NCBI GenBank assembly: GCA_030737875.1 | Contig: CM060924.1 | Span: 145,322,197-145,386,196, forward strand | Origin: Allium sativum | Lineage: Eukaryota > Streptophyta > Magnoliopsida > Asparagales > Amaryllidaceae | Reading direction: 5' to 3' | DNA length: 64,000 bases | In this document: in pieces, positions 1-11,726 of the stretch | How positions within the stretch are numbered: position 1 is the stretch's first letter | How the letters are laid out: the number at the start of each line of letters is the position of its first letter | Program-made: the position numbers and the translations under genes | The notes under the pieces: model-generated | Database searches by the model: none | Seen by the model: only the letters and a program-made list of their open reading frames with translations | Told to the model about the DNA's origin: nothing

Positions 1-1442
1 CGCTCGAGCTCCAAAGAGATGGGAAAGCACGGATTGTATGAGAACACGATGCATCAGAACATAAACATAAGACCATTTCATTACTATCACAACAATTTAC
101 ATCAGAGTCCAAGATATCAGAGTATGAAATAAATAATTTATAGCGGAAATACAATATCAGATATTTGAATTACATTTAAATACATAAACATAATATGCAG
201 TGGAAAACATCAAATACCACAACTGAAAGAGATACACGGATACAAAGCTTTCCAAATATAGCTCCAGCTGTAAACCAGGATCCTGCTAAAATAAAAATCT
301 GCAAAACCAAAATTACTAGTTGCTCGTGTGAAAAATATGAGCACCCAGAGTTTAGGTAGAGACAATAAACTCCGAGTCAGTCATAGGACTAGTGTGAGAA
401 CTCAAAACGGTTATTAAATTTTATTTAAAAATAAGGTAAATCGTAGGACACGTCGCATGTAACGGAACGGGTTTACTCCCATGAATACTAGTTTAAAACA
501 TAAAACAACGCAATGATTTTTGAAAAATCAAGCTATTATAAGTATCAGGTCCCATCACATAATGAAAATACAAACCAAAGGATAGAGTTTTACTTTATAG
601 TGGCCAAATATGCTTGATACGCATAAAAAAATCATTTGATATTATTATTAGTGTCTAGATGGTTTTAAAACACTTTCAACATAAATGTTTCAATCCTAGA
701 TGACATAAGCGTCCCATGCCACTACGCCACTATATAGATTTACAACTAAAACTGCACAGTGTCAAATTGGAAGTTGGATTTCCGTCATGAGTCAAGGCAA
801 GGGATGTCTCCTTACTGGTTTCGAGACACTCTAGCAAATGCCTCAGGATCACACCTGTAGGCAACCCTTGGATCTTCAGGGTCGGTCCACACCTAATGTT
901 TGTGGATTGGTTATTCCTGAACAATATGTTTTCCGATACTATCAGATGTATCACTTGGCCATTGGCGACCAATCATTCCTAAGGCGCCTCGCAATCCATC
1001 ATCCAAATAAGTAAAAATGTCTGGGCTCCATACCATGACACCACTTTTAGCTAGAAGGAAACGCATGCACTCCGTGCAGTCATTATCCCGTTTTTGACTC
1101 ATATTGGGGTGTGAGGCTCACGAATTAACGCTATACACAAATCTATGCTACTTAAAGCCGTGCTTTGATCATCATCCATAAGGCCCTGTTTTTCAACAAA
1201 AGCCTTGATCATTTACATCTTAACATGCCACATTGCCAATTCATGCCATACAACTGATATCTATCAATATATAACTTCTAAGCTCATATGTCTCAGAGAA
1301 GGGTGTTAAGCAAGAGAATAAATTCTCCGCCACCAAGCAGATACATATTTAATAGAAATCAATCAATAAAGAATGAAATACAATGTCAGACATAATCCAT
1401 TTGCAAGTTCATTCTGGGTCTGAACGAAATCGGAGGCACCTT

Positions 1443-1660
1443 CACTACACCAAAACAGCAAATTTGGCACATCATAATGCGAAGATTTGATATGGATTAA
1501 AGTCGTATCAAATTTGATATGGCTAATAGCCGTATCAAATTTCATTTGCTACAGCTCAACCGATCCATACCTCCCCCAACCTCTAAGATCTAACTGTAGA
1601 TCTTCGAAGCTTTGGATCGGTCCATATAACACGAATTTGAGCCATATCAAATCCACACCA
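1443..1660 (+). repeat. Left terminal and subterminal repeat region of the CACTA element
   Basis: It begins with CACTACACCA and contains subterminal motifs of the type GATATGGCTAATAGCCGTATC near 1485-1545, flanked by AAATTT, plus a further ATATCAAAT near 1645. These are variants of the unit repeated at the right end. In the En/Spm family, subterminal repeats of this kind bind the TNPA-type protein; that role is inferred here. Confidence 0.8.
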
Positions 1661-1942
1661 TATTTTTGGCCCCACTATCTCTTATTTCTCACTATCCATG
1701 TCATACAGCTTTGTGAAGAAAAATGTCCGCTTTTATTTCCTCTTTTTGACTTCTGACCAAAAAACGAAATTAGGGTTTTGACCCAAATTTTGACTCCAAC
1801 ATTGCTCTTCCAGTAATGCTGTTGTACCCTTCTCCGACTTAGCTTTCGCGTGTTGAATCTGATTCAGGTATACCTCACCTAAGTTCTCCTTCAATTTCCA
1901 AATTGTATCATGTTCCCTAAACAAGAATTCTGTTGACAAGGA

Positions 1943-3786
1943 TTTTCAGTATTGAGACGTCATGTCGACGAGTGTTTTCCACCTTTGGTTAGATCTATTA
2001 TGATATGTTGTGGCAGAATATTTTACTTTAGGCTAGAATATATTGATTTTTTCCATTTTTAATTCGTATTTTGATCAATACATGAGCAATAACCCTTGAA
2101 CTCAAGAACTTGTTGCGAAAGATTTACATGGTAAAGGCTGGACATTCCGTCATATATTTAGAGATATTTTTCTTCTGAAATTTATTTATTATTTGACATT
2201 TGTTATATTTTGATTTTTTATTCACTGAATCCTATTTTTCATTGTACTCAAAATTAGTAATTTATGTTTAAATCTAAACTAGAAAACTTCCGTTAAGTGC
2301 AATGTATATTATAACATTTTTAGAATGTGCTTCTGTAGTAAGGAGTGTTTTCCCCCTTTTCCCCTTAATACCTCTATGGAGCTTTGTATACGTGAATTGT
2401 GTTCCAATAGTCCCCTTTTGTTATTTGAGGAAGTGATGGTTGGTAGCTATAGTAATGATGATTTTATCCATTGACATCATTTTTTTTACTAGCTTGGGAG
2501 TGTAATTATGTTTTGTTAATTTTGCACATCTCTTTAGTCATTGTAAACTGTTGCCGACTGCAACTCCTTAATCTCTTCCACTTCAGTTTTTCTCTTCTAG
2601 GAGATCAACATGTTTGTGTCAATACATGTGCTGATTATTATCATTGTTAATCCTGAATAATGTTCAAAGGTCAGCCAAGAAGGCATTTTCTTCAGAGAGA
2701 TTGGAGTGTATTTGTCAGTTCTAAGAGGCTTGTAGACGGAGACGCTTTTATATTCCTTACGTAAGTTTATCACTGTCTTACACTTATCGAATTCTCCAAG
2801 TATTCTTAGTTGGAATCGGGTTGCTGTTACTATGAACAGAGGGGATAACGGTGAACTTCGTGTTGGAGTGAGAAGATCAATTAGACAACATTCAAGTGTG
2901 CCATCTTCTGTTATTTCTTGCCACAACATGCATCTTGGTGTCCTTGCGACCACATGGCATGCTTATACAACTAGAACACCTTTTACAGTCTACTATCATC
3001 CAAGGTGCATGGACATAAATTATTATTACTGATTAAAATTTGGCTGCATTATACATGGTCTATTATTCCTTATTATCTTAGTATCTCCTTTTATTGGTGG
3101 CTTATTTCAATTTTATGTTTGCTTATTTAATGCACAATCATTAAACATAAGTACACGGGTTTTGAAGTTTATTAGTTTGAAATTTCTTCATATTTAAATA
3201 GATTGTGCTATAAAAAGTTTTTACCAACATAATACAAGTGTAACACTATAGTAGAGACCATGTTTGACAGTCAAATTCTGTAGTATGTATCTGAAATCTT
3301 ACCAGCAAGCTGATAATTCAGACTAAAACCCTATAGCTTGAATCCCTTTTTTCTTCTTTAAAAATTTCAACAGTGGAGAGGTATCTAATTTATCATTATA
3401 TTTGGCCAAAAATATTCTATAAATCCTTCATGTGGAATACTGATATTTGTGTCTAGCCATTTATATGTATCCTTAACCCTGTAATAACTAACATGACATG
3501 TCAGGATGAGCCCTTCCAAATTCATTGTTCCCTATGACCAATATATGCAGTCTCTTAAGAACAACCACTGAATTGGAATGAGATTTAAGGTCAAATTTGA
3601 AGGTAATGAATCACCTCAACAGAGGTATAATACTATAATTGTGTATTATTACCAATTACGAAGTATTCTTCCAAAAAAGAAAAAAATTATCTTAACATAT
3701 TTTTGTGCAGGTTCACATGCACCATAGTTGGCATAGATGATTCTAATATTAGCAGGTGGTCCAAATCAAAATGGAGGTGCCTCAAG
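1943..3786 (+). pseudogene. ARF: Auxin response factor (ARF) fragment captured by the CACTA element; B3 domain to start of ARF domain
   Basis: Six exon-like blocks in order match the ARF DNA-binding region. 1943-1987 gives FSVLRRHVDECFPPL. 2081-2163 gives QELVAKDLHGKGW and FRHIFR. 2670-2760 gives [19 protein letters not shown]. 2840-3004 gives GELRVGVRR and later MHLGVLAT. 3505-3624 gives KFIVPYDQYMQSLKNN. 3711-3786 gives SKWRCLK. Introns survive: GT donors at 1988, 2761, 3005 and 3625, and AG acceptors ending at 2669, 2839, 3504 and 3710, so the capture was from genomic DNA, not from mRNA. The wording GELRVGVRR and VPYDQYM resembles class B (ARF2-like) proteins, an inference from memory of the family. 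Breaks: a TGA in the second block, a TGA at 3569-3571, and a lost donor at 2164 (AT). No start, middle region or PB1 domain is seen. Confidence 0.9.
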
Positions 3787-6189
3787 GTTCTGACACGATA
3801 TCTTATCTTCTTTTTCCATTATAATCTTGGAGGTTCCTTGATTATACACAATATATTCTCTCTCTCTCTCTCTCATGTTTGCTTAATCTTTATTTGTCTA
3901 TGAGAAATGCCACATGGTAATCTAATGCTAAACACGACAAGGGGAACCAATAGTGTCACCACTTCACCTGAATAAATAAACATAAAAATGATTTGAAGAA
4001 ACTTTAATACCTTAGCTATCGATTTATTCGTTTTCATGGATTGCATAAAATTTTAATAATATTTGTTTATTTACCCCTCTTGGGTTTGTTTACCGATGCT
4101 AAAAGATTTTTTTTACGTTGCATATATTCATCATTGTTAAGTATGACAATGTATTAATGTGCACAACTATATACCCTAATTATTACTGTTTTTTCAAAAC
4201 ATTGCGTGCACAACCGTATACCCAAATTATTACTGTATTTCAAAGCATTGTATGGTCAGTGCTTTTATATCAAACCTTATATTGTACCTATTGATACCAT
4301 CATATGATAACCTGATCTTGTTATTATTTCTTCAATCAGGTTTCATCACTTGATCAGGATACATATCCTTTTCCTATAAACCATGATGTTACTAAAAATA
4401 AGGATGGAATTATGTATCATGCTTAACGTGGTGTTGTGATAACATTGTTTCAAGAGTTTTAAGACTTTAGCAAAGTGGTTATGAATATCTGAGTGTGAAT
4501 CCAAAAAAATTGGGTTTCAAACCTGTTAATACCAGACTGAGTTATATATATATTAAAAAAGTGGTCATTTCAAGAGTCACTCAAATTATAAAGTTCAACA
4601 ATTAATTAACATCATTTTCATCATGAATATTTTATAGTCTGGACGATCTTACCAAATGTTTGTGCATATAATTTTTACTAGTTGCAATAGGAAAACAAAG
4701 AGTTTGATTGCTATATTGTTTTTGGCATTGATTTCAGCCCAGTGAAAACCTCTAGAGTTGGCCTAGACTTTTACGTTATTCAAGTGCTAGTCTAATGACA
4801 ATTTTGGCTCCTTTTCTTTTATTTTGGTTTTGATACTAGCATCCATTTTGTCTAGAGTAATAAAAAAACTCTTTGATTAATAAGTGCAGATTTTTGATGG
4901 TTAGGTTGGGTTTGTCGAGTAAACAATTTTTAAATATGTTTCCCCTATTATTCGTACATATTCGATTCAGAATGGTAAATGTTTTTGTTTAGTTTTGTAT
5001 TATGTTCTCATACTAGTATCTTTTGAAATATACCAATATCTTCTGAAATGTTTTTCTTTTTTCTTTGTTGCGGAACAAGCCAAGGGATGGACTGAGAAGA
5101 TTGTTGGATTGGATTTATTGTTAGTCTTAACAAATATTTTGTTTTTTGTGTGTTTCAGTTATGGAATTAAGAATTTTTAGGGATCTTTAAACAATTGTAG
5201 TTCCTTTGCAGTTATTTTTTTCATTTACAACAGTGTAGTTGAACTTCAAATGGACTGAATTCCTTGTTGTGGTTAGTTGCTTTTCATATTTATTTCTTTT
5301 TTACTAAATCCTTGGTTCCTCCACCGTTCACTAGGATTTACTGGATAAGTAGTGCGACTCATAATTTCCTATTTACAGATTTAATCCTTCATCTATTGTT
5401 GATGTTTCCATTTCTTATGTATACTATATGTTTTGTTTACAGTGAAAAGAATTGTACTGGATATCTTAGTTTACTAGATACCACGCCAACATTTGTTGTT
5501 TACTAGCTCCGATCTTAGGTATTTCTTTACTAGATAATGGATCATCTTATAGTATTTTTAAATTACTTTGTCTTTCTTCGATACCTTAATTATGATATCA
5601 TATCTTCAATGCTGAATTTTCATGCTGGTATATATAGTCAGAAAATATGACAACACACATTTTACTGAATGCATTCTACCTAATGTTGCTCCATATAATA
5701 AGAAAGCAGAATATACATTGATGTGGAAGACATGAAGATTTAATTTACTATGACCGAAATACCATAATATCCGTAGTAGCCTGGTGCTCTAGTTGTCATT
5801 GTGATGGAGGGTTGATGGCATGTTATAGTAGGCAAATGGGTTGTTTGTTGATGAAGTTTTCTTTGATGTAAGTGACTGTTGATGGAACAGTTGTATTTGG
5901 GGGTGTGATTATTGTATTGAGTGTTGTGAGAAGATGGTAAGGTGTATTTGCATTAGAGTGAAATGCAATGTAATATATAAAATGTAATGGTAACGATGTA
6001 AAAGTGAATGAGGGAATTTTAGTGTATAATAAATTGTCTTTCATATATTGTTAAATGTATTTATTTTTGTCATTGTGTTTCCATCTTGAGTGTTTTTGGT
6101 GCTTATTAATGTTTGCTAGAAGCAGCTAATTGTATTTTTTTATATTTTTTTTTAAATTAGATAGTGGTAATGGTTGTACCTAATTTAAA
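3787..6189. other. CACTA interior without recognised genes
   Basis: AT-rich sequence between the ARF fragment and the right subterminal repeats. It contains a short CT run at 3857-3873. No block matches a protein family I recognise and the longest ORFs are under 81 codons. It could hold intronic or downstream DNA of the captured gene or decayed transposon sequence. Confidence 0.6.
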
Positions 6190-6483
6190 AAAAAGATACG
6201 TCCATTAGCCGTATCTTTTTTAAAATTTGATATGGTAATTAGTCTATCAAATTGAGAATTTGATACGGTCATTAGCCGTATAAAATTCACAATTTTATAC
6301 GGCTAATGGCGATATCAAATTGAGAATTTGATATGGCTAATGACCATATGAAATTCTCAATTTGATGCGGCTAATGACCGTATCAAATTGACAAAGACAC
6401 CATTTTTGATACGGCCCATAGCACTGCCAAATAGATTTAGATACAGCCATGAGCAATGCCTAATTGGCATTTCTGGTGTAGTG
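6190..6483 (+). repeat. Right subterminal palindrome array and terminus of the CACTA element
   Basis: About five units of a roughly 32-35-bp imperfect palindrome follow one another between 6200 and 6392. Each has the form TTTGATACGG, CTAATGACC, GTATCAAATT with small changes. The terminus TTTCTGGTGTAGTG ends at 6483. The palindromic arrangement lets each unit form a hairpin. The left end carries only one or two copies, so the ends are asymmetric. Confidence 0.85.
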
Positions 6484-9400
6484 CTTATTCCTCGTCCTAT
6501 ATGTCCAATACATGAGAGTGTTCCTCGCATATCCGATCGATCTCCAAGTACATCTGGACGATCACCACTTATTACCTTGTCTTGGGTGTACAACCCAATC
6601 AAGACATCAGTATCATCCAAACGATGTGAAGATCTCTGGTCTTCAACCACCGTCTTCATCATCGACCTAGTCATCGTAACAGTTGTGCAGAATGTGTTAA
6701 ATCCGGTCTTTCCGAATAACTCGTGTACCTTATAATCAAGTGCTACAAAAACACGTCATACGCCTCATTCCAATGCATAATGTTCTTTTATTCATATATT
6801 CTTGGAAATTATTTCAAAGATTTTTAATGTCTTTTCTCACTTAAGCCAAATTAAGGTTTATCAACCAGTCGGGATTAACGAACCTTATTGAAGTAATCAT
6901 TTATTTTATTATCCTAATCCCAACTTATTCATCCCATGGAGAAAAACTGGTAGTACTCCATATCTAACACCCACTGTATTATCGGTAAAATTAATTTACT
7001 ATTTCACGTTTCAAATCTAATTAAAGATTTAACTATCGCATGGAGTAAAACTGGCGGTAGTCCATTATCGAACATTTCTCGAATTTGGTAAATTTAATTG
7101 CTTCGTTCCCATTTCAATCTAATTAAAGATTCATTAAAGCTCCATCTTAGTTTTAATCTTCAAAAATCATTATTTAATGATTATTCAACTTAGGAAATAA
7201 ATCATATCTTTAACTGGGTTAAAGAACCAGTGTCACTTAAAACACAGTTCACGATAAACCTAAATCATCTTCCATTAAAATGGAACTTTCACGAAAATTC
7301 GATTAATCGTAATCGATATAGATTTCCATATCAGACTAATAATATAAATGGAATAACAACAAAGCCTTTTAAATTCCATATATAGTAATAGTCTTCCTTC
7401 ACAGAAGCTCATCTCGATTATTACCAAATCGAATTCCTTTCGCTTCCAATTTAATATATTAAATTGGAAAACTTTATTTTGGAAAATATCCGTTTAATTT
7501 TAATAAAAAGATTTATAAATTCCAAATCATATCTTCGCCGTTAATTGGGTTAAAGAACTATTGTTATTAAAACATCCTCACGATAAACCCAAAATCCAAT
7601 CCAGTTCCAATTAAATTAATTAATTGGTAAACTTTTCTGAATCTTAATTAAAAGATTTATTCCTTTCTCAACTAGGTTTAAGAAGAGTATTGGTGAAGAC
7701 ACCATTCACAAAAAAGATAAAATCCAATTTGATATCAAATACAAGGCTCTGAATAGAAATCATATCGGCTTATATTCAATATCAAATTTTGTAACCAATG
7801 GATATCATATTGGGAATAATGATATTTTTATCTTTCAAATTCCTCAACAATATCCGTATAATCACGGAATCCAATATTGAAATATTCCGAAGATTATTTC
7901 CATTTAAATCTATTCCAATTCATACGTTGGAAAAATTCTGGTTAGATTAGAAACCATTTCAATTCCTTCAGTTCTCTATTCTAGTTGTTAACTAGTTCAC
8001 TTAGATAAAAATATCTTTTATCTTTATAAACGTGGAATATTTCAACCAAAATATTTTCAAAGCATTTATTATGATTTTACATAATGTATTCATATCCATC
8101 AGAAACCGAACATCAAATTCATATTTTGATTCTTCACTGAATATTATTTTAAAATATTCGTTTATATTCTGAATCGGGACGCGACTCAATCAATTACCAT
8201 ATATTCTTAATTACATGGATTTCGTACATTGCATGTATTCAAAAATAGTGATAAACAACTATTAAACATTCAATTCACATCTAGAGAGCAATTTACAATT
8301 GTATAAGCATTAAACAATTAAATAACGCTTACAACGGTCTGTCAATCAATCGATTGACATACAACTAAACACATGGGAGATGTGTGAAGTTATTATCATC
8401 CCCAGACCCATGTGGGGTTTTCAATCAACATCCAATGATTTGCATACTTGGGTGATGTGTAAAATTATCGTCCCAATACCCATGTGGGGTTTAAATCACA
8501 ATCCATGTGAATTTATCTACAGTTTAATAATAATAGCATTAAAAATATAAACATCCATCAATCATCAAACAAATATCGCAATCATAGGCAGTAAATATAG
8601 ACTCAATTATAAAAATAAATAATTGTACAAATAGTTTGAGTGAGAGAGTTCTCACCATTCGTTTCCACTCCGTCAGTCTTTAATTGACGGTTATAGTGTC
8701 GTTAAATAACGATGAGCATTCGATTGTTAACATCAGAGTTTTTCTCCACCAAGAATTGCCACGAGCTCCAAATCACTCCAAATTGACTTCGTTGCAAAGC
8801 TCTCGTCGATACGGTTCCAATGGATCTGGTATCGCTGAGTTTTGATAAAGTATGAAAAGTTATGATCGTTTAAAGATAATTAATTATTTCATCCTTTGTT
8901 TTTCCCTGTTCAGTTATTTACGTTGGATGTTTTCCTCCATTAAAAATTATCATCAGCTCCAAATCATTCCAAATTAATTTCATTGCAAAGCTCTTATCGA
9001 TATGGTTCTAATGCAACTTATTTCGCTCAATTCCGAGTTCGTATGAAAAAGTTATGATCATTTTAAAATTAAGAATTTTTTTCTTTTTCACTATTCGGCC
9101 ATTAATGGCCGGGGGTATGCCTTCTGCTCGGCCATTAATGTCTGAACGACTGTTAAACCTCTATTTTTTACATTTTTTGCCTTGAAAACATGCCCGGAAT
9201 GATATCGGCCAATACCCGAAGGCTTATGATGTTATATACATGCAAATGAGGCTTCTATAACTCGCCGAAGCAGCTCATAACACCAAATTCAAATGCACAA
9301 ACATTTATACAAAAGATTTGAAATGGTCTTTTATTATAAATTCCAAAATGGGAAAATTTTCTAACAAATGCAATCAAATGCGATAAAGTGAATTAAGAAG

Positions 9401-10692
9401 ACTTAGAAATTTGCCGGGGCAACAACGGAGCTTCACAATATCGCCAAATCAACTAGTAGCTTATGAATTAGATTGTGTGCACATTACTAATCATAATTTT
9501 CAATTTTATGAAACTAACACAAGTGAACCGAAAAGTGTATACTTATTTAACCAATTCATGTACATACACACAACTCTAAACGGACCTAAATTACACTTTA
9601 CAAGCCTTTAGGCTTGTGCCATGGATGTAGGTTAATTAAAGAACTTACCATTGCTTGATTAGAAACAAGGGATAGATCCAATAACAAGCAAAATCAACCT
9701 CTCTTCCAATATTGCTCATGAATATTCAATCCATACACAAAACAAACCAGTTTCCTAAGAGTCAGGTCATAGGAAATCTTAGAAATCAAAGAGGAAATAA
9801 GTAGTAAAAGATGGAGAAGATGAAGAGGAGCTTATCTAAGCTTCTACACTTTATTTGCACTTGATTTCAACAAGATTGAAGATCCTAGATTAAGCTAGGG
9901 CTTAGGGAATTTCTATTTCGTTTTCTTTCCCCATTTTCTATTTCTTTTGAAGAGTTGAAGTGAATGAGGGAGAATGGGCTAATTTGAGGGTTATAAGAGT
10001 GGGCTAGGTTTAGCCAACCAAGACTCAACAAAGGTGCTAAAACTCCGAAGCTCGGAATATATCGAAGTTTATACTTTTCAAGGATGTAAACGACATTTTG
10101 AACTAAATGGAAGTGATTTCAAGTCCAAATTCGTCCATATGCAAAAAGTGATATTTTGGTCTTATATCCAATGAAGAAGACCAAAAATTCTCTAACTCCA
10201 AAGGTATCGATGCTTATAGTTTTCGAACACGCAAACGACATTTTAAACCCAATGGAAGTGGTTTCATCGAAAATGGAAGTCATTTGCAAAATAACTATTT
10301 TTAAGGGATATACATAATATTAAATATATATAAAAATTCCATAGCGACTATTCTAAGTTTAATTTAGACATAACTTACAGTTTATAAAATGAAATTTCAA
10401 TTTCTTACAATCATTAGAAAATTACAATTCAAAATATTCCAATGTTTCTGGTTTTACCAAATTCTGATTATATTGAATTTTATACATTTATTCAAAGTTT
10501 AAAATCGAATTTTCAAACTACCGCGCCATTTCAAGCTCCTTTTAATTAAATTTTAAATTAATACGTTCAAACTTTGATTTAAATGAATCTTAAATTGTTT
10601 ATTCTCAAAATAATTCATCTAAATTATTTAATTTCTATGAAAATCAATTAAAAATCAATTTTAAATTGGTTCCGAAAATACGGGTTATTACA

Positions 10693-10708
10693 ATCTCCCC
10701 CCCTTAAA
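10693..10708 (-). other. Polypurine tract of element A
   Basis: Immediately inside the left LTR boundary lies ATCTCCCCCCCCTTAA on the plus strand, a purine run on the element's own strand. It is followed by TTTTTGTCCCCGAAAA, a form of the TTTCGGGGACGAAA palindrome found beside the PPT in the other elements of this window. Plus-strand DNA synthesis would prime here. Confidence 0.85.
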
Positions 10709-10834
10709 ATCTTTTTGTCCCCGAAAAGGAAGAAGGAACTGAAGGTTGTTTACCTAACCAACTCAACTTTCGCTTGACTCAAGTTCTTTTAATTTTCAGT
10801 TTGTAAGAACTTTCTAATTTCTCAAAATTTGTCT

Positions 10835-10990
10835 AATGCCTTTAATTTTAGAAAAATTTCGCCATAACCTCCTTTGTACGGGTTGATCGGTACAACTACG
10901 AATGGCATCTACACGCACTCATATATCAAAAGAAAATCCAAAAGCCAAGCGGCTTATAAAATCGTCAAACCCAATTAATATAGTAAATAC
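10835..10990 (-). other. Conserved noncoding module (type copy), also present in D and in both LTR-like units
   Basis: The core GCCATAACCTCCTTTGTACG is followed within about 100 bp by AAGCCAAGCGGCT. The module also occurs at 36365-36500, 39690-39800 and 42920-43050, and on the opposite strand at 32160-32350. It is noncoding in every frame I checked. Confidence 0.75.
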
Positions 10991-11710
10991 GTACCTATTG
11001 GTCGGGCATACAATTTTATTCATCTTCTTAGCTTCCATGCTATGACCTGTTCAATATATATACATGTATATATATCCAATTCCGATCAATTTTCAATTCA
11101 GCACCATATTTGATTCGATTTGGCTTAATTTACCTTTCATTTTCATATTGGTTTAATTATTCCAATATTTTTATTAGTTAACTAATAATCACACATCACA
11201 ACTAGCAATCAATTAGTTGATTAGCTTTTCAAACATATATTTTTTATATATACTCAAAATCATATTTCAATGCCAAACATAAACCCTAACTAAGTTTTTG
11301 GTTCTCACACCAATCGATTGGAAATATATAGATATCCCACTTTCGAAGCTCGAATATAAATGCTGATGATGCGATCGCTACCATCAGAATCATCATCGAG
11401 CGACTAGAGTGTGATTCTATATCTATCCAGTATATTTGAGACTTCAAATACACGTGGATCGGATGTATATGCAAAATCTTCTTTTACCGATAGTCCAAAA
11501 TCAATATCAAATATAATATTTAAATCTTTATAATAAGATATAATTTTCAAAACAAGACTCATTTTTAGAAATAGCACTCTTCAAACTCATTCTATGGTAT
11601 TACTAACCATATCTCTAACGAGTTATTCTTATAGGATGTTACTAATCCTATCTCTAATGAATTCTCTCGTTCGGCTCTAATGTGTCTTGTTTCGAGCTTT
11701 GTAAACCAAA

Positions 11711-11722
11711 GCTCTGATACCA
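11711..11722 (-). other. Primer-binding site of element A (initiator Met tRNA)
   Basis: The plus-strand GCTCTGATACCA is the complement of TGGTATCAGAGC, the sequence that pairs with the 3' end of plant initiator methionine tRNA. It lies four bases from the LTR edge. The LTR edge reads GTTACACCCC rather than the expected TG start. Confidence 0.88.
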
Positions 11723-11726
11723 AACA

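Larger units (their letters stand above)
1443..6483 (+). mobile_element. CACTA (En/Spm-like) DNA transposon, non-autonomous, carrying host gene fragments
   Basis: The left end starts CACTACACCAAAA and the right end finishes TTTCTGGTGTAGTG, giving inverted CACTACACCA termini typical of CACTA elements. A 3-bp TSD (CTT) lies at 1440-1442 and 6484-6486. The sister LTR of element A shows the empty site at about 13190-13200 with a single CTT, so both boundaries are direct readings. Each end carries subterminal copies of a palindromic motif. I find no TNP2-like transposase or TNPA ORF in the 5041 bp, so it would depend on an autonomous partner. Its most recognisable content is a broken multi-exon ARF fragment at 1943-3786. 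Confidence 0.93.
1..10692 (-). repeat. Left (3') LTR of element A, interrupted by a CACTA transposon
   Basis: Base 2 aligns with base 11743 of the right LTR, so only about 15 bp of this LTR lie outside the window. Bases 1-1442 match 11742-13198, 6484-6975 matches 13199-13680, and the remainder matches 25517-26240 and 49887-52839. The 1443-6483 gap in homology is the CACTA element. Short ORFs here are not conserved between the two LTR copies, so I treat the region as noncoding. Confidence 0.85.
10693..11726 (-). other. Internal region of element A, noncoding
   Basis: About 1.03 kb between the two LTRs, with PPT at one end and PBS at the other. It contains the noncoding module with CATAACCTCCTTTGTAC (10835-10990), a block at about 11335-11415 that resembles 43535-43620 of element D, and a repeated leader motif at 11590-11670. 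A 62-codon minus-strand ORF (11286-11474) overlaps the shared block, but the reading frame is not kept in element D. No gag or pol motifs are seen. Confidence 0.75.

Noticed and set aside
1733..1939. A 68-codon minus-strand ORF just upstream of the ARF fragment, considered as transposase or another captured gene.
   Set aside because: No recognisable motif, and it abuts the ARF exon on the other strand. It may be part of the captured locus but cannot be supported.
2341..2375. A second ECFPP-like coding string in the CACTA resembling the first ARF block.
   Set aside because: Only five residues match, within a long intron-like stretch. Most likely chance.
11711..11722. GCTCTGATACCA sites as parts of tRNA genes.
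   Set aside because: Only the 12-nt 3'-end complement is present, with no cloverleaf, and the position next to LTR ends identifies primer-binding sites.
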